Shown in pieces: positions 6,566 through 11,560 of a stretch of 11,560 bases of DNA (its first letter is position 1; every line of letters begins with the position of its first letter). The notes under the pieces were generated by a model. It saw only the letters and a program-made list of their open reading frames with translations. It did no database searches and was not told where the DNA came from. This DNA comes from RPQK01 sp041946865. GTDB lineage: Bacteria; Acidobacteriota; UBA6911; RPQK01. A program made the translations under genes and the position numbers. The stretch is from assembly GCA_041946865.1 (NCBI GenBank), contig JBHGBF010000207.1:1-11560 (forward strand), written 5' to 3'.

Positions 6566-7864
6566 TTACGCCGTCACATTCACGTGCTGGTAGACGAAAT
6601 CCAGCGCCTTCCTTCGCTGGATCTGCGACCGCAGGCCCTCCAGACCGCCTTGCTTCTGGACCTGTTGGCGGACTTTTTCCTTCGGTTGCCGCAAGGACTT
6701 CGCCATCTGCTCCAGCTCCTCTTCCAGCTCGTCATCAGTCACTTCGATGCCCTCGGTCTTCGCCAACTCCGTCAGAATCATGGCGGCCCGGACGTCCTTT
6801 TCGGCCTCCGGTCGAAGATCCTCGCGCACTTTCCGCCAGTCGAGCTTCACCTTGGTGGGATCCACGCCGCGGGCGGCCATGTCGTAGGTCAGGTTGCGAA
6901 TACGAGTGTCGACCCTATCCTCAATGAGGGTGTCAGGAACCTCGAAAGGCGCCGCCTCGGCGAGCTTTGCCAAGAGCTTGTTCCTGATGTCGTTTTCCCG
7001 GTTCTTTTCCCGGAAGTCGGTCAGATCCGACCGCACTTTCTCCTTGAGCGCGTCGAGGCTCTCCAGGTTAAGCTCGCGGGCGAATTCGTCGTTCAACTCC
7101 GGAAGCTCCTTCTTCTTGATGTCCGCCACCTCGATCGTAAAACGGATGGTGTGGCCGGCCAGATCCTTCTCCGGGTAATCGGCAGGGTAACTGACATCGA
7201 ACGTCTTCTCCTGCGCGATGATCATTCCCTCCAAGGCCGAGGTAAAGGCCTCGTGAGTCTGCTCACCGCCGACCTCGACCGTCACGTTCTCCTCGTCCAT
7301 CGGCGTGTGGGGATGGTGGGCATGACCCTCCTCGAGCACGTGTTCGCCATGCATATCGATAACCGCGAAGTCGCCTTTCTGAATCGGCCGATCCTCGACC
7401 GGAGTTAAGCGCGCGTGCTGTTCCCGCAGCCGCTCGAGCTCCTTCTGGACATCCTCATCGGTGACGGACAGAGCTGCCGCCTGCACGTTGAGTCCCTTGT
7501 AGTCAGGCACGCTGATGTGAGGCCGCGTCTCGAAGTGGGCCTCATAGACGAAAGGCTGGCCTTCCTCACAGGTCAGGCTTTCCAGGTGGGGCGCCGTCAG
7601 CGGTTCGATCCCTTTTTCCTTGATCGCCTGTTCATAAGAATCAGGGACTATCTGCTGGATCACTTCCTGTCGGATATCCTTATGAAAGCGCCTCTTCACC
7701 ATCGCCACGGGCGCCTTCCCGGGCCTGAAGCCGGGCAGGCGGATGCGCTTCCGATACTCGTCGGCGATCTCGTTAAACTTCTTCTGCGTCACCTCGGCTG
7801 GAATCTGTACCTTGAGTTTCTTCTTGACTGTGCTCACGTCGACAAGTTCAACCTGCATTTCCAT
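6566..7864 (-). CDS. tig: Trigger factor, ribosome-associated chaperone
   Basis: Trigger factor docks at the ribosomal exit tunnel and shields emerging chains. The 432 residues match E. coli length. The N-terminal ribosome-binding domain carries the signature GFRPGKAP at 45-52. An FKBP-like domain lies at about 160-250, followed by the helical C-terminal domain forming the cradle (about 255-432). The FKBP domain is unusual: the segment corresponding to the E. coli IPGFE pocket reads HEAFT (204-208), and the loop before it is a His cluster HAHHPH at 181-186. Its prolyl isomerase activity may therefore be weak or lost, while chaperone activity should remain. The ATG at 7864 has GAGG twelve bases upstream. 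A second ATG two codons in (7858) is possible but sits further from that site. It is the first gene of the protein-quality series and is followed by clpP, a widespread arrangement. Confidence 0.97.
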   Translation of the reverse strand: MEMQVELVDVSTVKKKLKVQIPAEVTQKKFNEIADEYRKRIRLPGFRPGKAPVAMVKRRFHKDIRQEVIQQIVPDSYEQAIKEKGIEPLTAPHLESLTCEEGQPFVYEAHFETRPHISVPDYKGLNVQAAALSVTDEDVQKELERLREQHARLTPVEDRPIQKGDFAVIDMHGEHVLEEGHAHHPHTPMDEENVTVEVGGEQTHEAFTSALEGMIIAQEKTFDVSYPADYPEKDLAGHTIRFTIEVADIKKKELPELNDEFARELNLESLDALKEKVRSDLTDFREKNRENDIRNKLLAKLAEAAPFEVPDTLIEDRVDTRIRNLTYDMAARGVDPTKVKLDWRKVREDLRPEAEKDVRAAMILTELAKTEGIEVTDDELEEELEQMAKSLRQPKEKVRQQVQKQGGLEGLRSQIQRRKALDFVYQHVNVTA

Positions 7865-8066
7865 CGCTTTATTCTACCTCGTCATTGGGCATTCCCCTAT
7901 TTTCAGGGTCCTGGTTTACGTAACCTCGCGCGGGGCCGAGGCCCCCTTTTGGAGCGCGGCGGCAGCGAAAGGCCGGCGCTTTAGCAGGCCTCTCGTTGCT
8001 CTGAAGCGACTTCGCAGCCTCGCCGAGCACTCTTTTCCGCCAGTGGAAGAGCCGCAGCGTTTGAAA

Positions 8067-8189
8067 CAGAGCCGCATGTGCAGCGTTTTTTGCGGAGCGC
8101 GTCGGGGGCGAACCGTTTCCACGATTCGATCCTGCAAGAGGTTCGCACCCGACGCGCTCCGCAGAAAGCGCTGCGCTTGCGGCTCTCTG
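8067..8189. repeat. Large imperfect palindrome, about 50-bp arms
   Basis: The left arm 8067-8114 and right arm 8140-8189 are complementary at about 43 of 50 aligned positions, with one two-base gap and five mismatches. The core TGCGGAGCGCGTCGGG is perfectly paired. The 25-base loop is 8115-8139. AGAGCCGCA from the outer arm recurs directly at 8048-8056. The structure resembles a dispersed extragenic palindrome or a small non-autonomous element. I see no flanking target duplication. Confidence 0.75.
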
Positions 8190-8200
8190 ACGCGTTCTAG

Positions 8201-8225
8201 ACCCCGCCGCAGTTGGCTGCGGGGT
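8201..8225. repeat. Hairpin ACCCCGC / GCGGGGT
   Basis: A 7-bp perfect stem encloses an 11-base loop. An alternative fold pairs CCGCAG (8207-8212) with CTGCGG (8217-8222) around TTGG. It lies twelve bases from the large palindrome and may belong to the same repeat cluster. Confidence 0.45.
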
Positions 8226-8343
8226 TACCGTTAGGCGGTTCCGAAATGCGTATAAGGAGCAGGGGCATGCCGGCCATGCCGCACTCCGAAAGAGTGCCCG
8301 CAACAGCTGCTGAGTCCGGCCACGACAAAAACCGTTCGCAGGA

Positions 8344-8505
8344 TCAATCCGGGATCAACCAGAGGATAAAGAAAATCAAAAGAATCAGGATTGGAATCCC
8401 AAGGCCCAGGATCATCAGGGTGTTGATGGCGTAATAACAGCCGCGGCCTTCCTCCCCCGTCTGGCCTGCCTCGGCCTTGGTCCCCTTGTGATCCGGATCT
8501 TCCAT
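8344..8505 (-). CDS. Small single-span membrane protein, 53 residues (hypothetical)
   Basis: An ATG at 8505 opens a 53-codon frame ending in TGA at 8344-8346. I do not recognise a family. Residues 1-22 are polar and charged (MEDPDHKGTKAEAGQTGEEG...). Residues 24-52 are almost wholly hydrophobic (INTLMILGLGIPILILLIFF and on to WLIP), and the chain ends in Asp53. This is the pattern of a tail-anchored or single-pass small membrane protein with a cytoplasmic acidic head. It is divergent from the aminotransferase gene at 8622. TATAAC at 8547-8552 (minus strand) could be a -10 box about 42 bases before the ATG. No clear Shine-Dalgarno site is present, and a stop codon not far upstream rules out a much longer product. 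The hydrophobic pattern argues against chance, but conservation is unknown. Confidence 0.5.
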   Translation of the reverse strand: MEDPDHKGTKAEAGQTGEEGRGCYYAINTLMILGLGIPILILLIFFILWLIPD

Positions 8506-8582
8506 GCGGATAACCGCGGCGGCGATTGAGTGACGCGTTTTGGTGCGTTATATCGAAAACCCCGGTAACCCCGCCGTCTCTC

Positions 8583-8612
8583 TTGTTGCCCCTTCCGCCC
8601 TGAAAATATAAT
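8583..8612 (+). promoter_or_regulatory. Sigma70-like promoter for the aminotransferase gene
   Basis: A perfect TATAAT at 8607-8612 is preceded by TTGTTG at 8583-8588 with an 18-base spacer. Transcription would start near 8619, within a few bases of the ATG at 8622. There is no ribosome-binding site in the gap, so the message could be leaderless. Chance occurrence in this less GC-rich stretch cannot be excluded. Confidence 0.5.
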
Positions 8613-8621
8613 GCCCCAGAT

Positions 8622-10001
8622 ATGAACAGGCAAGTCTTCTGGGAGAAAGCGGTCCGCGAGTACGAGAAAAGAACACCGAAATCACGAGCACACTTTCAAG
8701 AGGCGTCCCGATACCAGGTCCGGGGCGGGAGCCACAACCTGCGCCTGTTCGAACCTTACCCTTTCTATGACGTGGAATGCCGCGGCAGCCGGGTTCGCGA
8801 TCTGGACGGCAACGAATACGTAGATTTCTGGCAAGGTCACTATGCCAACATCCTGGGTCACAACCCACCCGAGATCCTGGAAGTGCTGCGCCGCGAGTTG
8901 GGCAAAGGGCAGGGTCTGCACACCGGCTTCCCGCATTCGATTCAACTGGAGCTGGCGCGGCTGCTTTGCGAACTGACCGGGGCGGAACGAATCCGATTTA
9001 GCACGAGCGGCTCCCTGGTGACTCTCTACGCGGTCATGCTCAGCCGCGGTTTTACCGGCCGGAACCTTTCGCTAAAGGTCAGCGGCGGCTGGCACGGCGC
9101 CCAGCCCTACCTGCTCAAGGGCATAACCGCCTACCAGGACGGTTTGCTCCAACGGGAATCGGCGGGCCTGCATCCCTCCTGTCCCGACGAGATCGTCACG
9201 ACTCGATTCAACGACCTGTCGCATCTCGAACAGGTCTTTCATGAGTTCGGCGACCGCCTGGCCTGTTTCATCCTGGAGCCCTTCATCGGCGAGGGAGGAT
9301 TTCTCTTTCTCGATCCCCAGTACTTGCGCCGCGCCCGGGAACTGACCTCCCAGTACGGAGTCGTCCTCGTCCTCGACGAAATCATCTCTGGGTTTCGCTT
9401 CCATGCCGGCCCGCTCAGTGCCCTTTACGGCATCAAACCGGATCTTTGGGCGCTCGGAAAGATCGTGGGAGGAGGCATGCCCTTCACCGCCCTCGCCGGA
9501 AAAACTGAAATCCTGGAGCTGTGCAACCCCCAGGCCGGCGCGCGGCGAGTCCGGTTCGAAGGAGGAACCTTCTCGGCCCATCCCTGCGCGCTGATTGCGG
9601 GAATCACTATGGTCCGCTACCTTACCGAGCACACCGCCGAGATCTATCCCAGGATTAACCGCCTGGGCGAAAGGATCAGGACCGAAGTTCCCCGAATTTT
9701 TGCGCAACATGGCATAAACGCGGCTTGCACGGGCCATCCGAACGGCGCGGCGCCGGGCAGCTCCATGGGAATGATCCAGTTTCCCAAGCCCGGCCGGACC
9801 ATCGAGAGACCGGAGGACAACTGGAACAGCGAAGTGTGCGATCCGGAAATGCGCGAAAAAATCCTCCGGCTGGCCCTCGTCGCCCGCGGCTTTCATACCG
9901 TCCACGGCTTCGGCTCGATCTCCGCCGCCCACACGGACGCCGATGTCGACGCCTTCCTGAACGGAGTCGAAGACGTGGCCAGGATGATGACCGAGTGTTG
10001 A
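8622..10001 (+). CDS. Class III PLP aminotransferase, glutamate-1-semialdehyde aminomutase-like
   Basis: This is a pyridoxal-phosphate enzyme of fold type I. The 459 residues carry the class III marks: phosphate-binding STSGS at 128-132, GGWHGA at 155-160, and the cofactor-nitrogen Asp252 in VLDEIISGFR. The Schiff-base Lys280 is in WALGKIVGGGMP, and GGTFSAHP at 314-321 touches the partner subunit. The closest well-known relative is HemL (GSAM), which makes 5-aminolevulinate. Here the usual NSGTEA is STSGSL, the YHGH motif is WHGA, and the chain is about 30 residues longer than typical HemL, with an extra segment near 376-410. No heme gene is adjacent. I therefore withhold the hemL symbol; an amino-sugar, polyamine or secondary-metabolite transaminase is possible. 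The ATG at 8622 has no Shine-Dalgarno site but follows a strong TATAAT closely. It stands alone and converges on the nucleotidase gene. Confidence 0.85.
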   Translation: MNRQVFWEKAVREYEKRTPKSRAHFQEASRYQVRGGSHNLRLFEPYPFYDVECRGSRVRDLDGNEYVDFWQGHYANILGHNPPEILEVLRRELGKGQGLHTGFPHSIQLELARLLCELTGAERIRFSTSGSLVTLYAVMLSRGFTGRNLSLKVSGGWHGAQPYLLKGITAYQDGLLQRESAGLHPSCPDEIVTTRFNDLSHLEQVFHEFGDRLACFILEPFIGEGGFLFLDPQYLRRARELTSQYGVVLVLDEIISGFRFHAGPLSALYGIKPDLWALGKIVGGGMPFTALAGKTEILELCNPQAGARRVRFEGGTFSAHPCALIAGITMVRYLTEHTAEIYPRINRLGERIRTEVPRIFAQHGINAACTGHPNGAAPGSSMGMIQFPKPGRTIERPEDNWNSEVCDPEMREKILRLALVARGFHTVHGFGSISAAHTDADVDAFLNGVEDVARMMTEC

Positions 10002-10069
10002 GTGGACGAAGCGGACGCAGTGGAGGACAGGACGGCAGCAAACCCTCCATATGCCCCCTGACGTTTTTG

Positions 10070-10094
10070 GCCGGGCTCAAAAAGCGAGCCCGGC
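10070..10094. terminator. Strong hairpin after the aminotransferase gene
   Basis: GCCGGGCTC (10070-10078) pairs perfectly with GAGCCCGGC (10086-10094) around AAAAAGC. It lies 68 bases past the aminotransferase stop. No T run follows on the plus strand. On the minus strand it is followed by CAAAAACG, so it would not be an intrinsic terminator in either direction by the usual rule. The position still suggests an RNA 3' end or pause. Confidence 0.4.
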
Positions 10095-10096
10095 AA

Positions 10097-10130
10097 CCGG
10101 ACTCTGGAGAGTCCGGCCACGATAAAAGCC
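10097..10130. repeat. CCGGACTCTGGAGAGTCCGG palindrome with CCACGA tail
   Basis: Bases 10097-10116 form a 20-base palindrome with two central mismatched bases. The following CCACGATAAAAGCC completes a unit whose GAGTCCGGCCACGA part recurs at 8312-8325, again followed by an A run. A diverged palindrome, CCGGACTCTGGAGATTCCGG, is at 1577-1596. All three are intergenic, so this is a dispersed repeat family. Confidence 0.6.
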
Positions 10131-10181
10131 GCTTGAATTTTCCAGCTGAAAAGCGCTACCCTGGGCGGCACTACGAACAAG

Positions 10182-10332
10182 ACTGAGTGATTACCGCAAG
10201 TCCTAATCCCTCAGTCTTCGCAGGGGGAGGCCTCCGAAAGCGACACAGGGCCGCGCCCTGCGAAGACTGAGCGGTTAGTCGCGCTTTCCAGCGTGATACA
10301 GCCACACAGCAGCGGTTCAACTGAGCGGGTTA
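10182..10332. repeat. Cluster of ACTGAGCGGTTA motifs
   Basis: Copies are ACTGAGTGATTA (10182-10193), inverted ACTGAGGGATTA (10204-10215), ACTGAGCGGTTA (10266-10277) and ACTGAGCGGGTTA (10320-10332). A fifth exact copy is at 43-54 at the far end of the window. The second and third copies form the outer part of the hairpin at 10210-10271. Confidence 0.55.
10210..10271. terminator. 16-bp perfect inverted repeat between convergent genes
   Basis: CTCAGTCTTCGCAGGG (10210-10225) is exactly complementary to CCCTGCGAAGACTGAG (10256-10271). The 30-base loop contains the palindrome GGAGGCCTCC (10226-10235). Pairing continues partly outward to TAA/TTA. It lies 78 bases downstream of the nucleotidase stop and 208 downstream of the aminotransferase stop. 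It could serve as a bidirectional terminator, but no T tract follows. Confidence 0.5.
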
Positions 10333-10349
10333 CGTCGTCCGCCGCTTTC

Positions 10350-11360
10350 TTAATGCATTTCCTGCGAGATCGCCCTTAACCCCGCCAGCGCGGCTTCATG
10401 CAGATGGCGGTTGGACGCGATCAACCCTTCGTTACGCGCCAGCGTGCGGCCGGCCGAGAAATCGAGCGGCTTGCCGTGAAGATCGGTCACGCAGCCGCCG
10501 GCTTCTTCGACAATCAAGGCGCCGGCGGCATGATCCCAGATCTTGGCGGCGTCATACTCGCGATTCGATGACCGGAACCGCAGCAGAAGGTCCGCCGCCC
10601 CCGCCGCCACCACTGCGTATTTGGCCTGGCTGTCCATGCGGACGGGCGCCGACCGGATCCCGAGCACTTCGACCAGACGATCCAGTTGTTCGGTATTGGT
10701 GTGGCTGTCTTCGTAAGATCTCACCACCACGGCATTGCCGGGATGGCAGGAGGACGAGACGGCCAATCGCGAAAAGCCCGAACCGTTCTTCAGCGACGCC
10801 GACCAGGCGCCCTGGCCGCGGCACGCCACCAGCACCGATCCTTCGCCCGTCCTGACGACGGCAGCGTTCCCCCGCGCCAGCGCCAGCCTCGGACAAGTCA
10901 AAACACCGAGCTGGACCTGCCCGTCCACGACCAGGGCCAGAGCGGTGGCGTATTGGTCGCCGCGGATGAAACCCTTAGTCCCGTCGACAGGATCGAGTGT
11001 CCAGAACCGATCTGCCGGCGTACCCGTGCCGCGATCGACCCACTCGAATATCTTTTGCGGGGTTGTTTCGGGCCAGATCCGGGCCAGGACCTTCGTGATC
11101 TCCTCAAGAGAGGCCGGGGCTTTGCCGTCTTTGATCATCGCCGCGGATTCCTCGGCGACCAGGATGTCCCCGGGGAAAACCTCTTCGATCAGGCGTCCGG
11201 CCAGGGCCTGAATCGCAAAGTCGGCAGTCGTGACAGGCGAGCGGTCGCTTTTGGTCAGAGTCGAGAACATATCCTGTTCGACTTGGAAAGCAACATCGGC
11301 GGCCTGCCGTGCAAATCTCAGTGCAAAACTCAACTCTGGCGAACGATGATCTAAGTTCAT
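10350..11360 (-). CDS. 3'(2'),5'-bisphosphate nucleotidase, HAL2/SAL1 type
   Basis: The product belongs to the inositol-monophosphatase-like, Mg2+-dependent, Li+-sensitive phosphatases. The predicted reaction is 3'-phosphoadenosine 5'-phosphate to AMP and phosphate, which clears a by-product of sulfate activation and sulfotransfer. The 336 residues show KSDRSPVTTAD (37-47), the metal ligands Glu70-Glu71, then DPVDGTKGFIRGDQYA (123-138) with the family Asp-x-x-Asp metal site. Later come DSQAKYAVVAAGAADLLLRF (243-262) and KIWDHAAGALIVEEAGG (273-289), with metal-binding Asp276. TKGFIRGDQYA and SQAKYAV resemble yeast HAL2 and plant SAL1 more than E. coli CysQ, and the length (about 350 in HAL2, 246 in CysQ) agrees. 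Inositol phosphatase side activity is possible. The ATG at 11360 lacks a Shine-Dalgarno site. No sulfur gene is adjacent. Confidence 0.92.
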   Translation of the reverse strand: MNLDHRSPELSFALRFARQAADVAFQVEQDMFSTLTKSDRSPVTTADFAIQALAGRLIEEVFPGDILVAEESAAMIKDGKAPASLEEITKVLARIWPETTPQKIFEWVDRGTGTPADRFWTLDPVDGTKGFIRGDQYATALALVVDGQVQLGVLTCPRLALARGNAAVVRTGEGSVLVACRGQGAWSASLKNGSGFSRLAVSSSCHPGNAVVVRSYEDSHTNTEQLDRLVEVLGIRSAPVRMDSQAKYAVVAAGAADLLLRFRSSNREYDAAKIWDHAAGALIVEEAGGCVTDLHGKPLDFSAGRTLARNEGLIASNRHLHEAALAGLRAISQEMH

Positions 11361-11428
11361 GGGGGAAAAGAGGATTGCCGGCCGCGACCTGCAACCCGTA
11401 ACACGGCCTTCGTTTCCTAAACCGCGCT

Positions 11429-11458
11429 ATTTTACCCGATGCCGTCCCTGCGCTGCAA
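11429..11458 (-). promoter_or_regulatory. Possible promoter of the nucleotidase gene
   Basis: On the minus strand TAAAAT (11434-11429) lies 18 bases after TTGCAG (11458-11453). The -10 matches the consensus in five of six bases and the -35 in only three. It would give a leader of about 60 bases before the ATG at 11360. It is offered as the best candidate in this spacer, not as a firm call. Confidence 0.3.
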
Positions 11459-11463
11459 ACGAC

Positions 11464-11512
11464 TTACCGGTTACCGGTTGCCGGTTGCCGGTTGCCGGTT
11501 GCCGGTTGCCGG
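11464..11512. repeat. Seven tandem heptamers, TTRCCGG
   Basis: Seven perfect 7-base units are read without interruption: two of TTACCGG then five of TTGCCGG. They lie about 100 bases upstream of the nucleotidase start, just outside its candidate promoter. Such heptamer runs can expand or contract by replication slippage. The period is not a multiple of three, and the run is not in a gene. Confidence 0.9.
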
Positions 11513-11516
11513 CTTG

Positions 11517-11548
11517 AGCCCGAAAGAGTTCTGAGGGGCCTTCGGGCT
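11517..11548. terminator. Terminator-like hairpin at the right edge
   Basis: AGCCCGAA (11517-11524) pairs with TTCGGGCT (11541-11548) around a 16-base loop. It may end a gene lying beyond the window on the minus strand, or be another dispersed palindrome. No T tract follows on either strand within the window. The rest of 11361-11560 shows no gene. Confidence 0.35.
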
Positions 11549-11560
11549 TGAAGCGAGAGT

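Larger units (their letters stand above)
7865..8343. other. Repeat-rich spacer upstream of tig
   Basis: I call no gene in these 479 bases. They hold GGGGC-CGAG-GCCCC at 7932-7945 and the large palindrome at 8067-8189. The hairpin ACCCCGC/GCGGGGT lies at 8201-8225. Neighbouring small hairpins are GGCATG/CATGCC (8264-8280) and GCACTC-CGAAA-GAGTGC (8281-8297). A copy of the GAGTCCGGCCACGA element lies at 8312-8325. The tig promoter must lie here or within the small frame beyond, but no convincing -35/-10 pair was found. A 144-codon minus-strand frame (7869-8303, TTG start) covers these palindromes and is judged spurious. Confidence 0.55.
10002..10349. other. Convergent spacer with several hairpins and repeats
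   Basis: Both flanking genes end at this 348-base spacer. I see no gene in it. It contains a 9-bp hairpin at 10070-10094, a near-perfect palindrome at 10097-10116, a 16-bp inverted repeat at 10210-10271, and four copies or variants of ACTGAGCGGTTA. A role as two-way transcription end is likely from position, though no hairpin has a proper T tract. Confidence 0.6.

Noticed and set aside
6032..7408. 458-codon plus-strand frame across clpP and tig
   Set aside because: It runs antisense through two well-supported genes and their spacer, with no credible domain.
7869..8303. 144-codon minus-strand frame ending just before tig
   Set aside because: It starts with TTG, has no ribosome site, and its sequence comes from the large palindrome and neighbouring hairpins; no fold or family is visible.
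9072..9932. 286-codon minus-strand frame within the aminotransferase gene
   Set aside because: It is a shadow of the plus-strand class III aminotransferase, whose catalytic motifs are complete.
8622..10001. Gene symbol hemL
   Set aside because: Phosphate-site and HGH motifs differ from HemL and no heme gene is adjacent, so only the superfamily is assigned.
10314..10332. GGTTCAA as a tRNA T-arm trace
   Set aside because: No acceptor stem, anticodon arm or matching 5' half is found around it; the bases belong to the ACTGAGCGGGTTA repeat area.
11464..11512. CRISPR-like array
   Set aside because: Units are 7 bases with no spacers, and no cas gene is nearby; this is a simple tandem repeat.

Overview
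The window looks like a chromosomal core region from a GC-rich bacterium. Protein style, gene order, and abundant short palindromic and tandem repeats between the genes all suggest Acidobacteriota or a similar phylum. That placement is an inference; no rRNA or lineage marker is present. I see no phage, transposase, integrase, CRISPR array, toxin pair or tRNA gene.

Left and middle (about 106-7864, all on the minus strand): transcription would run from right to left through trigger factor (tig), ClpP peptidase, ClpX unfoldase, Lon protease and Rho termination factor. Tig receives new chains at the ribosome. ClpXP and Lon destroy damaged, tagged or regulatory proteins. Rho ends transcription, including that of untranslated messages. 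tig, clpP and clpX are close enough to be co-transcribed. Lon and rho each sit behind a spacer of more than 300 bases filled with inverted repeats, so they may have their own promoters.

Right part (7865-11560): a repeat-rich spacer holds a 123-base imperfect palindrome. Next comes a previously uncalled minus-strand reading frame for a 53-residue single-span membrane protein (8344-8505). It is divergent from a plus-strand class III aminotransferase related to, but not a clear match for, glutamate-1-semialdehyde aminomutase (8622-10001). The aminotransferase converges on a minus-strand HAL2/SAL1-type 3'(2'),5'-bisphosphate nucleotidase (10350-11360). The spacer between them contains strong hairpins. 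The right edge carries seven tandem heptamers and a terminator-like hairpin.

Most of the window is ordinary housekeeping DNA and I found no convincing new multi-gene system. The items most worth a second look are a 12-bp stem enclosing the clpP stop and ending next to the clpX ribosome site, a C-rich G-poor UCAAUC repeat leader before rho, a trigger factor with a His cluster and an eroded PPIase pocket, the small membrane protein, the possibly leaderless aminotransferase, and several dispersed repeat families.
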